A DNA stretch of 64,000 bases from Saxidomus purpurata (Eukaryota; Mollusca; Bivalvia; Venerida; Veneridae). Numbering within the stretch: the stretch's first letter is position 1; the number at the start of each line of letters is the position of its first letter. The notes beneath the pieces were generated by a model, which was given only the letters and a program-made list of their open reading frames with translations, was not told the origin of the DNA and did not search any database. The stretch spans positions 21,936,437 to 22,000,436 of the forward strand of contig JAFMSR010000018.1 in assembly GCA_022818135.1 (NCBI GenBank). Direction: 5' to 3'. A program made the position numbers and the translations under genes. This document shows, piece by piece, positions 12,562 to 26,525 of the stretch.

Positions 12562-13061
12562 NNNNNNNNNNNNNNNNNNNNNNNNNNNNNNNNNNNNNNN
12601 NNNNNNNNNNNNNNNNNNNNNNNNNNNNNNNNNNNNNNNNNNNNNNNNNNNNNNNNNNNNNNNNNNNNNNNNNNNNNNNNNNNNNNNNNNNNNNNNNNNN
12701 NNNNNNNNNNNNNNNNNNNNNNNNNNNNNNNNNNNNNNNNNNNNNNNNNNNNNNNNNNNNNNNNNNNNNNNNNNNNNNNNNNNNNNNNNNNNNNNNNNNN
12801 NNNNNNNNNNNNNNNNNNNNNNNNNNNNNNNNNNNNNNNNNNNNNNNNNNNNNNNNNNNNNNNNNNNNNNNNNNNNNNNNNNNNNNNNNNNNNNNNNNNN
12901 NNNNNNNNNNNNNNNNNNNNNNNNNNNNNNNNNNNNNNNNNNNNNNNNNNNNNNNNNNNNNNNNNNNNNNNNNNNNNNNNNNNNNNNNNNNNNNNNNNNN
13001 NNNNNNNNNNNNNNNNNNNNNNNNNNNNNNNNNNNNNNNNNNNNNNNNNNNNNNNNNNNNN
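12562..13061. other. Assembly gap, 500 N
   Basis: There are exactly 500 consecutive N. The round number suggests a placeholder gap rather than a measured size, so the true distance between flanks is unknown. Any reading frame crossing it is meaningless. Confidence 0.98.
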
Positions 13062-16000
13062 TCAGAACATGCGTGTTTCCATATTTTTTTTTGTAAAATA
13101 TAAACAGCTCAGAAAATTGGTTTCGTGTATGAGAGCTTCTATTCGACTTTAAATAATGATTTTTGAGCATAGTTCTTGAGTAATTTTCAATAACAGACAA
13201 TGACGTGATAGCTTATTGTTGAGAAGTGAAAAGGTTATATGAATGAATCAAATAACTTCAAAGTATATTAGACACATAATAAAACAACAAGATTGTCCTA
13301 CAAAGTTACACATAGAGTTCGGTAATATTTATACTGAGCATATTCGATGTCGATTAACTTCTTTGTGCTCAGTTTTGCTTCTTTTTAGGTGTTGGAAATA
13401 ATGTTTTTACATTGTTTATTTTTCCAAGAGATGTTTGTTCACATGTACACACAAGTGTCGTTTTTGATATATATAGAATCTCAAAGGGAGTTACTTGAAT
13501 CAGAACATCTTGAAAATGACCATAGAAACCTGAGAAAACACACACTCAGGTTCAATTACGTAATCAACTGCTATAATACTTAATGCAATACTTACCATTT
13601 ATTTGCAAATACATAAAATTATATGCATGTTGTACGTGAAAGAAAATGAAGCCCATACATCATTGCTCAAGTTATAAACAGATGTTCTGAACGAAAATAA
13701 AAAGAATTCCATTTGAGTTACATCTGGAATTGGCAAAAGTTAATTCTTTTCCAACATTTCTAAATTGTTGTAATAATAAAGATGCATATCGAACGGTATG
13801 GAAAGGCATATACATGCATATAGCAACTAACAAATTGTGGCGTATATGCGTTTCCGTACAATATGTAGGTACGTGATAAGGACGAGGAATCCATTTTGAC
13901 ACAAAACTCTATTTCGTCGAATTAATGCATCGATTTTGACCAAAAACAATTCCGTAACAAGCGTTGTCTCATTGGAATGGCAAACATTTCTTTGCAATGG
14001 TAAGCATATGTCATTTACATTTGTCACTGAAATAAGAATCTTGATACCGATAAGGCAACTTGTGTGCTGTAGAAGTTATAGTTTTGTTTTCAGTTTACAA
14101 TCTTCTCGAACGGAGAGCTTGGTGCAAGGCTGAAGCTTGCTCGCAGTTTATGGAGAGAAAAAAAACTGCTTAAAATTTGTTGGATTTAAACAGACAGTCT
14201 TGCACCACAGAGAATAAAGATTACTTTACGTTCAACTTCCCCTATGAAATAAAAACTGTTATAAATATTTATAAATGTGATTAAATCTCTGTATACCGTT
14301 ATCTCCCGTGGAAGAATATCTGAAAAAGCTAAACTAACTGGAATGTTCCTTAGAAATACTAGGCAGGCTTTGAGCGGCATTGCTTTCAGAGGACCTAATT
14401 TTAAGCAATACTCGAGGAAATTCTTAATCCTAGCTGAGTCGTTTTATCAACACTCTGCTGTTATCTAGCCTATTGGAATCAATAATTTCATTTCCTTGAG
14501 CCTTAATCGGCTCGACGTTCTCAATAACTAACGGATCTTTATATAGTGCATTAGAGGGAATACTCTTTTTTTAAGTGCATCAATTCAAAATTCTTTATGA
14601 AAGGTAAGCGTAATTGTCATGTAAATTTTTTAAATTACATATCTAACGTTTAAGCTGATTATTTATGCTGGAACCAGTTATAATAAAATATCTTATATAT
14701 ATGCGATTAAGAATTGATATATAAATTCTCAAAATGTATACGTTTTATAATTAAATATCATGAAATTATGATATTAGTTATATATTTTCGTTGCATATGT
14801 TTTTGGATACGAGCTTCCCCTTTTTGCTTTAAAAGTTTCATTTGTTATATAAATTGGAACTGAAAAAAAATCAAATAATTGTTTTAGCTACTTTCAATAC
14901 AATAAAATTAGGTAAAAAGAGTGTGTGGTGACGTAGCGGCGTAGTCTTTGTAGAATTTTTTGCGAATCCGCTGTGAACCGAAGCTAAATTAAGTGAATTA
15001 AATTTTCTACTCACATAATTGTGGTTGTGAAAATTGCCAAGCAACTTCTGTAAATTATAGCAAGTTCTTGTCATCAATTTATAGTCATGGATCAGCAAGT
15101 TAATTAACATATTACATGTCAGACAACATTCATTTCAGTAATTTCGCAAGCGGATCGAACGATTCAGGAGCATGTTTTTTTGTTTGAACGATAGTACAAA
15201 ATACTTGTAGTTACTTGATACTGCTTCCCTTAAACTCTAACCTGATTTGCCGTAAATAATTAACGGTTTTTACATTTATTCTGTCAATTAATTTCAATCA
15301 ACATTACATTTCTATTTAACGGTGATATTTGCAGACTAAATAAAAAATGATTTTGAATTTATTTGTTTTTATTTTAATTCCTTGCAGTCGATTTCTAAAC
15401 TATTAAGGTTATGCCATAACGGTGGGGCAAATAATTATTACCCGATAGAACCTTTACACCTCCAAGAAATTATTGTCAAGAAACTTTCGTGTAACATAAC
15501 AAGATTCAAAATGGTTTCGAATAAACATTGGACATTACAGGTCTAAGAGGTCTATGGAATGGACGGAATGTAGTATACATTACATGCGTAACTACGATAT
15601 AAATTTTATTTGAATGTGAAAAGGGTATAGGATTTTTAATGTCTTGTAAATGAAGCTAGGAAGTATAAGTTTTCAATGTACGAGGGGATAGCTGGATAAA
15701 AGTCTTTAGATTATCCGAATGCCAAATTATTAAAAACTTTACTCGCAAGATATAGTGTATCACTGTACAGCAGTTTTGTTTGCCATATGGTAGACTGATA
15801 AACGGTCATGTACTTAATTCGCATACTACAAAATTCAAACAAAAGTTGTACGAAGATCTGTAAAAACAAGAACTAGAAAGCTAACGATTTACGTAACCAA
15901 GTTTGTAGAAACGAGAAATTAAATGGGTTTCTCAAGAAATTTCAAAGGGTAATGTTTAATTGAAATCAATAGAAGCAATTGAAAAACGAGACACAAAGCA

Positions 16001-19000
16001 CTTTGAAACTTAATCTATTCAAGTAAAAATGAACTACTAAAATGAAACTGCTCGTAGATCTTTCCAGACAGGATAAACCAAAAGCCATTCTGCTGTTCTG
16101 AATAGGACTTCCTTGACAGTTTTTGCACATAGCTCATCTGTTTAAATAACTATTTTGTCTGATGTTCTCCTTTCTTATTCTGTGTGACCTATCTTGCCTA
16201 CATAAGGCAGACAATTATACTCTGTACAGGCGTTCACCTGATAATTGAAGTGACGATTCTCGCTGTGCCGGTCGTTGTCAGCTTGAGAAATTAAAATTTT
16301 CCACAAGTTAGAAGCCATAAAATGAAAGCTTTCCTAGGCCAAAAGTTCAAGTTTATTTTTGTCTTGGAATGAAGAATTTTGAATCTCATTGTAATGTCTT
16401 CATTTTTTTTGTTCGTTTTGACATGTGCTATGCTCTGTAGTGTATTCCCAGTTTCATGTGTTTGACTTGTTCATTATTTTGTAATCAATTGTTGTTAATA
16501 ATTGCTCTTTAAGAAGATATAAATTATCTACACAGATGTTAGAGACATAAAGAACGCCTTTTAAACTTTCCTCCTCTGAATTATTAAGCAGGCTTAATGC
16601 TTTGGATTTTTTCTAATTTTCTGGATTTTTTCTAAGTATTTACAATATTTAAAAAGAAAATAATGGAATACATCTTCAATGTTACAATCAAAATGCAGTT
16701 ATTCTAATATCTGAAGAAAAATCTTGTCCATAGAAATATTTGTCCTCTTCTTTATTATGTGTTTGTTGTTGTGTGGATAAAAAAGTCTCAGACTCTCTTA
16801 AAATTGGACTTAAATCATTTTAAGATGCTGTTATGTTCGTTGGAAAACAAAACATACGTGTTGCTGAGGTCTTCATATTGGAATCAAGTAACTTAACTTA
16901 TTTGTTGTTGAAATGCAGAACGAAAGTAACTGTTATGTTTACGTGTACCTACATGTTCTTGCTTTTGATTTTATGATAGTACTCAAGAGATGTTCTTTTA
17001 CATTTTAAGTTTCAAGTTTTCGCCAGCTTAAGAGGTTTCCAGGGGTATTATTGTATGTTAAACTTTGTTAGGGTGATAACATTCGCATATTCTTATTCAA
17101 TACCTTTATTAATTGTGCGGTAATAATAGTGTAATTTTCGATTCGTTTTCCCTTGCCATTCATTAGGCCTGCTGAGCTGCTCATATGAAATAAAGACTGC
17201 CAGGGCCCTTACACATATAACATGAATCAATAAATGCTTGAAAACGTTTGATTCAATTATTATACCTCGTGCTATACTGAACATTTCTAATATATACCGT
17301 GCTACACCGAATTCAAACATTATACACCGTTTCATGTTGACTTTACAATGTTTTTTTTATCTAATTATCGATTGAACAATTTAGTAACATCCGGTGTGTC
17401 CGATCGTAGCAGGGGAATTGCGGGCTATCTGCCGTCATCAAATTAAATTAGAATTCTTGATTCCTGTTGACAGTAATGTGCTAATGAGATCTCGGTATCT
17501 TTCCAGGAAGGACAAACCTTGTAACATGCTTATTGAATCAAGCTTAGAAATTTAATTTCCCTGTTTCATGTTGAGCTTCTTACGAAAAGCAATCCTCTTA
17601 TGGTAAAACACCTCTCGCTAAAAGCCATCATTATTAAATTACATTGTATATAATGTGTCATTGTCTCTGAGAATATTTCACCATTTTTGACCATACAGAA
17701 AAAATGTTTTAACAAATAAAGAGAATAATACAGTTCCATTTAAAACGACGTGCAGTGTTTAATTACTATTTTGCATATTTTCTTATTCTTTTGCATGTGT
17801 TAAGATTTTGAATAATGACATTATTTTTTTTTTTGTTTGTTGATGCGGTCAAGAGACACGCATAATTTTAAGCCAGTCTTGACATCAAGTAATGTTATAC
17901 GACGTCAAAATGTTAAAATTTGCATTTTTCACATGACGAATACAATTATTTATTGGGTCGAAATGCGACTTCTTTTGAGGGTTTTTTTACTATATGAAAC
18001 TGCATTTTCTTCTTTTTTAACAAAAGAAATTAGACCCAGGTTAGTGCTCGTAATCTTGCATTGCCTGGAAGTGCTTGTTGCTGCTGCAGTTCAAATGGGA
18101 GCCTGCTGATTGCGGGACGTGTCTCATATTACCAAATATCATTTATATAAATAATTCTGATTCAAGTAATTTATTAATCAAAGTATTGAAATATTTATGC
18201 ATTGTGCTCTTTCTAAACTACCGAAAACCGAGCAAAAATTGCGCGTTTTTAAGCAATTTTAAAGCCTGTACATAAGAACTGGGAAACAGTTTAATCCATC
18301 GTTAAATACTGAGGTACAATTAATGACACACATTAATATTATTTAAGTTTGAAAACAAAACACTATTTTTCAAGTTTTATTCGCTTGGTATCTCAATACG
18401 GGCTACAAAATAGTATATTTGTAATGACAACGGCTCAATGTTGGCTATAAAGCATAACCTATTACAGCCATTTATCTTAAAAGTCATTTTTGTTCGATTT
18501 TGATGCAATCTTTGCATTATCGTCGGAGATACTGTTTCCCAACAATAAACAATAAGAATAATTCAGTCGAGCTCTGAATGAATATGCAAAATGAGCGAAT
18601 TTAGAGATTGTGGAAGAAAAGTGTGACTGTTTGTAATAGAAAGCAATTTCGTAAATACAATGAAGTGATATCGCGGCTGTTTCGTGTGAAATGCCTTCGG
18701 CGAGTCTTAATGTTTCTACTAGTATTTAAAAATGACTGTGCGTGAGATAGATTTATTGCACTTATTTTCAAGCGAATTTGATGGAGGAATATATAAAATC
18801 ATACTGGGAAGAGCTTAATTTGCATTATTCACTGTTCCTAATCAACTTTATAAAGTTTTTTTTAGGATCTCTACAATGATTTGAGGAAACAATTAACAGC
18901 TAACTTTCTTACGCAAGGTTTGAAAAAAGCATTTTAAATCAGGCAAACTTTATTGTGTTCTCTCAATGTACGATATATGTCCAATTCATGAATTACCATA

Positions 19001-20687
19001 TTTGGCTAACGTTCTTCTCGGATTCACAATATCTGTATCGTGTGAGACTGCGTAAAGTATTGCTTATTAATGATGAATTGTTTGCAATTAAAAGCTGACT
19101 GACACCAGTATTTGAATTATTGAACAGTTAATTGATAAATGTTCTATCTGAATGGCTAAAATTCACATATTCTACCCAATCATCATACAATTTTATGTTG
19201 ACCTTGATGATCTGAGGTCCAATTGATACATGTCTTAGCCTTCCATCAGTTCATTTGGTACTTTGATTAACAACATTCAGATGTAAATGAATTTAAAGTT
19301 TATACGACTTAAGTAACTTGAGTAAGGATAGGAAGAAGTAATTTGGCAAAGCACGGAACACACTTTTCACCTTGCTGTACTTATATATTTGCTATTCTTG
19401 AAATTAAATGTCAAGCGAAGAGGCATTGAAAACATTTCCAATCAAGATAACAGTAATTTTCGTGAAATGCTGGAGAGCTAAGCGAGTGTCTAGTCATAAA
19501 CACAACATGCATTTGAAGCATTTTTAACGCTGTGCCACATGTGTAATTGGCTTACTTTATGGCTTTATTAGTATTTATCGTCATACAGACGCCATTACTT
19601 TTATGTATGTAATCCATATCGCGGATTAAGACATCGTTTTAAGGCAACGATATTTTTAACTTTTATTATGTGTAGTGTGTATTAACCGTTGCCGGTTTTT
19701 GCCGCCACTGACCTATTTTCCTCAAATCATACATGTAATATATTCAGTCTTCAACATTGACTATTGATCTCTTTAATATCAAAGAGAAGACATGGATGGT
19801 ATTTTTTAAAGATAACGCTGTGACATTCAAATACAATCTATGTTGCCTTTTATTCTTCACCTAATGAAAACATATATTCCTTCAGGCATTTATTTGAGCT
19901 TTTTGATCGTATTTCAATTTCATATTGAAATATGTAAAAGTACAAATAGTATTAAAATGTTCCTTTGTAGTTCCATTTCATGAGGACATGTTTGAATTGG
20001 AACAGTTGTTGTATCGCCTGTGCACGTCAATCTTGCCTTTGACATTTTTGTATCATGCATCAGTATGATGGTCACGAATATTTTAGTATTGACATTGAGT
20101 GATATGATAATTTTTATTTCCATCGTTTACAAACATAGAGATGAAAGATGTCGTTGGCACGTTATGTTAGGTCAGGAATTGTAATTTGCACCTATGGCTG
20201 CTTTATTGTCTGTTTTGCGGAGAGGAGTATCCCTCTAAATGCATTTCATTGTACTGTATTCGCACCGATACGAAGGTCACTGTTGTCGCTAAAATTTCTA
20301 AAATTAAACTAAAAAATCTTTTATTATGTTTAGTTAGACAGTTTTGGGAAATCTTTGAATTTTCTAAACAAATAAAGAATTCAAGTGTTCACACAAGAGG
20401 TTATTCCACAAAATGTCATAACATTTCTTAATGTTCTTTCTCTATCTCTAACGAAAACAATGTTTGTAGAATTTAACGTAATAATATATTCGGAAATATT
20501 TCAAGTACATGAAATTAGACAAAAGTTTTGCCTTATTCAAAATGTAGGACATTGACATTTTATCTGCCTTATTATGTGAAAAAAAATTATATCATATCTT
20601 TACTGTAATATTGTCTAAAAATGATTAATATTAGCCATAAGCTAAACATATTAGCTACTTCTTCTTCACTTTTATTTATTATAAAGA
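13062..20687. other. Long AT-rich stretch, no gene or repeat recognised
   Basis: I read this on both strands and found no frame resembling a known family, no tRNA-like structure and no obvious tandem or inverted repeat. It could be intergenic or a long intron of the plus-strand gene whose exons begin at 42479. Short exons of an unfamiliar protein could be missed here. Confidence 0.35.
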
Positions 20688-20785
20688 ACAGAGTGTCACA
20701 TGGTAATAAATAATTCACTCACTATCTTTGATAGGAAACGCCGAGAGAAGAACAGTTCAACGTCCTCATTATGTTAAGCGGTCAT
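20688..20785 (+). repeat. Dispersed repeat, inverted partner at 31298-31375
   Basis: The segment containing 'aacagttcaacgtcctcatt' (20751-20770) has its reverse complement 'aatgaggacgttgaactt' at 31299-31316. The flanking 'gtgtcac...ataaataattcac' pairs with 'gaattatttattgacttgtgac' near 31355. The match is diverged, and the orientation is opposite at a spacing of about 10.6 kb. Confidence 0.55.
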
Positions 20786-21518
20786 TGACTTTCTTTTCTC
20801 CGAATATATTTCATATAGCAATAAACACAAAAGTAAGTCTTTGACATTCAAGAATTCATATGTCACAATTTATGTCTAAGCATCAACAACATATTTCTAT
20901 TATAATAATTTAATGACGCGTGTCTTATACACAGCACGGAATATATAACTGACGCATCTAATGATCAAGGACATTTAGCCTCTACACTCAACTGTCGACT
21001 TACCATTCTGAACTAAATAAATTGTTAGAAGAAGTGAAGGAAAATATTTGAATTTCTTATATATTCGATATTTTAAGTATAACCAGGTGCACTGTAGATA
21101 TTTCTGTAGTTACGTTGTTTCGGTGAATTTGTGTAACTGTCCAACAATATCAGATCAAGTTTATCTCACTTTATAGCTCCTGAATTATCGTTGCCACGAA
21201 CAGATATTTCAACATGAGACAATTCTTCAAATATGTAACTCCAAAATACTGTTGTCAAAACAAATTGTTACTATAATAAGCAATTGCGTACTTTACACCA
21301 TTACCTAAACGGGTAAATGACGTGTACGCTTATGTAATAAGTTAAGACCTCTATTTAGACAGGTACTGTAGATCTACCATGTATTGACAAAATCAGTCAG
21401 TTTTGAGCATTGGTCTAGTATTATAAAAAGTTTCCAAGAGATAATCTTTTTGGAGTTTCTTTTCTTTCTCTCATGAGATGTGTGTTTGCCGCCGTGCAAA
21501 GGAGGAAAACGGTGCCTT
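20786..21518. other. No gene recognised
   Basis: AT-rich sequence between two repeats. I see nothing specific in it. Confidence 0.35.
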
Positions 21519-24500
21519 CATGTCCATTACTCTATTGTCCTGGGGGACATCTGTCAATACTGACCACACGTCTGAGGAAGCCAATTTTAACTACAATTTA
21601 GACTTCCCTGTATTTACGTCCGTCTCTCTGCGTCAAAGTGCACTTCAGCTCTAGAGGTATTATCATATTCCATCTTTCTGTCTGGATTAAACCCAGTTTC
21701 AACTGCATTTCAATTTTACAGGCGGGCAGTTTACCTAACCATAGTTCCTGAGAACACTATCCTCCGTAGAAAGCTATCCATTTTCTCACATAAAGAGACG
21801 CTGTTAAACCCATGACCATCAATCAATTTGAGGTTACAATGAGATTCCAAGTCAGCGACTTTAACCATTCCACAACGGAGGTGGCTTTATCTTATTTCAG
21901 TTCATTTTGATAAACGTTTGAATAGACGTAGGCCATGCAATTTTATCTGGCAAATACAAAGAGTCTGTTTAGATAACAACAGTAACGTTTCGTAAAATAA
22001 TCAAAAATGCTTAACGTAAGGTAGCAATGCAAATTGAAGATGTTATATGTCAGGACTTTACGATGCCAGAAGCAACACCGTGCACTAAAAGAAACCATAC
22101 CGCACACAACCGTATATCAGTACATGTATATGTACATGTAACAACCGAAACACTTACTTATTGTAAACATTATATTGCAGTAAAGAACCGTTTTAGACAT
22201 AAAAGAAAAACTTCATACTAGTAACAATGTCAGCGTAATGTTATGGTACAAACTGTTCTTAAGATAACAACATTATTAATCATTTTAAAGGAAACAAAAT
22301 CTAGTTCCTACCCTTTTTTAAGTAGTAAATCATTGTCAAAACATATGTTAATATAAAAAATGTGGGAGAATACCAACAACACTGGCAGCCTTTGCTGACA
22401 ATATAGTACATTGCAAGGAAAATATTGTGCAAAAACTACATGTTTAAAGAATAGTCAATATTTAGATTTTGAAGGAAGGTACGTAAATACTAGGTCTAAA
22501 ATGTTGCACAGTTTAAAAATATACTCCCTATCATGAAAGTAGTTCTGTTTCAAACAATGAAATAACAAAACACATTAATCTTGCATTTATTATAAGCGGA
22601 ACTCAGTTCTTAGTGTTTCCAAGAAGGGAATTGGTTTTGTCACTGGTGCCATGGCTGGAGCATTTTGCATTTTAATTGCATGAAAATTTATAATCATATT
22701 GGAGTGCTGTGAAGAAAAGCGAGAAACAAATCGATTTCCTTTAAAATGTTTATGTCTTTGATATAAAAGGGAATGAGGAAACTATTAAGAAGTGTCCATA
22801 TTTAGACATGATATAAGGCGTCTGGTTTTCGGATATAACTTATTTGCACTTCCAAGAAATGAATTTAAAGCCTTAGTGCATAATCCTTTTGTTTCTTTTT
22901 GTCTTCATGTTTTATTCAGCGTTGTCCATTACTATACTGTCCTGTGGGACTTCTGGCAATACTGACCAGACGTCTGGGGAATCCTATTTTTAACTAGTAA
23001 GAGACTTCCTAGTGTTTACTTCCGTCTCTCTCGGCAAATTCCAGTTCATCTATTATTAGCACATTTCGTTTGTTTGACGGGATTAAACGCCCGTTTCAAC
23101 TGTGTTTCAGTTATCTTTTACAACAGGCCAAGTTACTTAACCATGGTTCCTGTGAATAACTAATGATAGAACACTATCCTCAGTAAAAGAAGACTGCAAA
23201 CCATTCCACCACGGAGATATTTTCATTTCCTTTTGATAAACGCGTGAATAGACTTAGGCTGTTAAGTTTTAATATTGCCAAAACAAGTAGTATGTTGAGA
23301 TAAAAGCATAACGTTTCGTAAAATGATAAAATAAACTACAATGCAATGCAAATGTTTGCTGATGCATGTAAATACCAGAGGCAACGCCATGCACTTAACG
23401 AAACCAAACCGCACATAAACATATACAGTAGTAGATATCAACTGAAACAAAAGCTGAAGGTAAAAATTATAGAGATAAGAACCCAGTTTTAGACAAAAAC
23501 ACTCCAGCGATATGTGATGACAAAAACGATACTTTAGATAGCAACAATGATAATTTTAAAAGAAACAAAATCTTGTTTAACTCTTATAGTATCTCAAGTT
23601 TATTGTCTTATCCAAAAAGCACCGCCCATCCTTTTAAGATAGAGACTCATTCTCCAAATATGAGGTAATGTAAAAATGGTGTATGTCCTAACATTTATAT
23701 ACCACTTACCTGCAACAATGGCAGCCTTTGTTTACCAAATAGTTAGCTGCAAGGAAGAATATGTTTGTGTTTAACTCTTCATGTTCAAAGAAAAGTAAAT
23801 ATTTAACTTTTGAAGGAAGGTACGTGAATACTGGCAGTAGGGCTAAAATGTTATACAGTGTAAAATTTTAATGTCACAAAAGCACTTTAAATACTTATGT
23901 ATAGCTTCATGAATGTATCAATGATAGAACAGTGTTCTCTTTGTTCTAAGAAAACTTTGACGTATCCCTGTCTGTTATAATTTTGAATCTTCCTCACAAA
24001 GAATTGGTGCCAGAAAGTATTTCTTTTTTGCATTGTCGTTGAAAAAATACTGCGCTTTATTATATAACATAAATTATCTATGTACTTTCGATTTAAAAGT
24101 CAATATAATGAGTGTTTTTCGTTCAAATAACGGTCAGTTCCCCCGGAAAGATATAGTTTTGATGATGTAAGAGCTACATGTAATTTTACACCCAAAGTGA
24201 TCCTAGGACTTTTAAAACAGTGAAGCATACAACCTTTTTTAATTAAAGTTTAATAAAAGTAGTTTGGTTTCATACAGCTGGATGATTTTAAATAGAACAA
24301 TACCCATTAATCTTTTATTTAAGATGAATATAGTTCTTTCTGTCTGGGTGATCCACATATAATAATATACAATACATAAATCATAAATCTGTTCTTAGTG
24401 TTTACAAGTTGGCACTGGTGCCATGACTGGAGCACTTTACATTGAAATCTCTCGATAATAACTATATCATGATGGGAGTGCACTGAGGTTGTTTCTATAC

Positions 24501-24535
24501 AGTAGAGACAGCAAGCGACAAACAAATTGCTTTTC
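21519..24535 (+). repeat. Diverged tandem segmental duplication (units about 1.2 and 1.6 kb)
   Basis: Unit one runs about 21519-22745 and unit two about 22921-24535. Colinear matches include 'gtccattactctattgtcct' with 'gtccattactatactgtcct', 'aatactgaccacacgtctg' with 'aatactgaccagacgtctg', and the shared 'ttgaaggaaggtacgt' at about 22470 and 23811. The block 'cactggtgccatggctggag' at 22638 matches 'cactggtgccatgactggag' at about 24412. Unit two carries about 0.4 kb of extra sequence before the last block. Both units are non-coding in all frames I checked. A weaker third copy of the last block may lie at about 29305-29365. Confidence 0.75.
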
Positions 24536-24752
24536 TTTGATATAATAGTGAATAAGGAAACTATTAAGAGTTATTTATATTTAGAAAATATATAGAGTGC
24601 ATGGCTCTTAGATATTAAGAGAAATGAGATTTGAAAGCCTTAAGATCTTTTCGTTACCTTTTGTCAATAGTTCCCCTTTCAAACTTAGTTGTTTGTTTGA
24701 TCTAAACATACTTTAAATGACACATATTGAATATGCTATGATTACTTTTCTT

Positions 24753-24806
24753 AAATCTTGTAAATTAATACTGCCTGCTGATCTACACATCAAATTGTTC
24801 GTATGA
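24753..24806 (+). pseudogene. Short LINE reverse-transcriptase fragment
   Basis: This reads KSCKLILPADLHIKLFV then a stop. It resembles the 'K.R.L.LP.D.QL.LFD' segment that follows the catalytic region in several LINE families. At only 17 residues it could be chance. It would be from a different element than the one starting at 24853, because that element later contains its own version of this segment. Confidence 0.35.
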
Positions 24807-24852
24807 CTGGGCAAATTTAATGTTGTCTTACAACATTAGGACTAAGACTTAA

Positions 24853-26525
24853 GGGATTAATTTTGGCGACGAGAAAATTTGTATTTTGTCATATGCAGAC
24901 GACATCGTTTTGTTAGCCAATAATGAAGACGATTTCCAGTTTATGCTTAACGTTTTAAGTAAGTGGTGTTCTAAGAATACTATGATCATTAATTCGACAA
25001 AAAGTAATGTGATTCATTTCAGACCAAATTCTGTTACTAGAACTACATATGCTTTCATGTATGGTGAGAATTCCCTAAATGTCATAGATAAATATTCTTA
25101 CCTTGGACTATTGATGGATGAGTATCTAAATTTTGAGATAACAGCAAAGTGTGTTACCAAAAGTGCAAGTAAAGCGCTTGGTTTGTTAATAGTTAAAAGT
25201 AAGTCCCTAGGGGGATGTCCTACACAGTTTTCAAGAAACTATATGAGTCTACATTTTGGCCTGCAATAGCTTATGGAGCTTCTGTTTGGGGAACCAAATC
25301 GTTTTCTTAAATAAATGCTGTTGAGCATAGAGCCCTCAGGTTCTTTTGGGGACTGGTAAATCACGTCCAACAGTGCTCTGTATGATGAGTTTGCCTGGAG
25401 CCCACCTCAAGTGAAACAATGAGGGTCTGTTTCGAAGATCTGGTACAGATTAAAGAATATGTAGTAGATTAAGCTACGAAGTATTCGATTTTAATATGAA
25501 ATATAGAATTTGCAGAAACTGGAATTACATTGTACAAACTCATGTTTCTGATATAAAGTTTGCAAATTGGTCTAATGCTACCACGAGCATGTCATCGAGG
25601 AAATCTAGTGCTGGAATTGAACAATTAATTAGGGATAAATTTATTGTTTCTGGGAAGGTTAATTCCAAAACCCAGTTGGACCGTCTGGCAGAGGTAGAAA
25701 TTATTTGAGAACATACTCTATGTTTAAGACCAACTATGAGATGAGTTTTAAACATAGGTCAGCTCTTGCTAAATTTAGATGTGGGGTAGCTCCCATTAGA
25801 CTAGAAACCGGGAGATATGAAAACATACCTGAGCCGTTACGATTATTTCCAATATGTAAACAAACTGTTGAAAATGAATCTCATGTGTTATTACAGTGTC
25901 ATGCTTATGACAATATTAGAAATGAGTTGTATGTGAAAACTTATGCAGTTAATAATGGATTTAGTCATCTCTCATATAATGATAATATGAAATTTATGTT
26001 ATCCAATAATGCAATTGTTAAATTCAATGCTAAAACCTGCTATTCTATATTAAAAACGAGGAACAACCTTTTATACAGGTACATGAAAAGTACTGTAATA
26101 TGCAAAATTGTATTGTATATAATGTGAAATATAACTACCCTCTTTTAATGTGAATGTGTAGGTTATGATTGCTAATCAGTTCACCTCTGATCTGATCAGG
26201 GTTGATATATGTTTTCTCAAAACATTTCTTAATATGCACAGTAGTGCCCAAGTCCTCCAATTTCAGTTTTTACCCCTGTACTTTTACTGAAGTTGATTAG
26301 CAATGGTAACCTAACTTTTAACATGTACATATAGTCTATGATAATGATATATGTAACCTATTTATTTTGTTTAATATTTACATAATAGTCTTTGATAATG
26401 CTATAGATAATGTAAATATTCTTATCTGTAGAGTCTCCTATAACTCATTATTGAGTGGCAGCATTACATGCTTGTGTATTGTATTGAAAATGTATATGCT
26501 GATGAGACTGAAATAAACCATGAAA
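24853..26525 (+). pseudogene. 5'-truncated non-LTR retrotransposon (LINE), broken ORF
   Basis: The sequence enters the reverse-transcriptase domain abruptly at GINFGDEKICIL and then SYADDIVLLANN, where YADD is the catalytic box. It continues as KWCSKNTMIINSTKSNVIHF and KYSYLGLLMDEYLNFE, the usual RT thumb motifs. Near 25220 the frame shifts. Another frame then reads FKKLYESTFWPAIAYGASVW followed by a stop and INAVEHRALRFFWG. The C-terminal part resumes at 25496-25708, and 25705-26127 reads FKHRSALAKFRCGVAPIRLE and later PICKQTVENESHVLLQCHAY, a C-terminal Cys/His knuckle typical of the group. At least two frameshifts and several stops make it inactive. A final 'gatgagactgaaataaacca' at about 26500-26520 is the likely 3' end with an AATAAA. 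No endonuclease domain remains. Confidence 0.9.

Noticed and set aside
12456..13200. Three long open frames of about 215 codons
   Set aside because: They run through the 500-N gap; the open length is only undetermined sequence.
14186..14468. Frames around 14.2-14.5 kb on both strands
   Set aside because: Short, no family resemblance and no convincing splice borders; compatible with chance.
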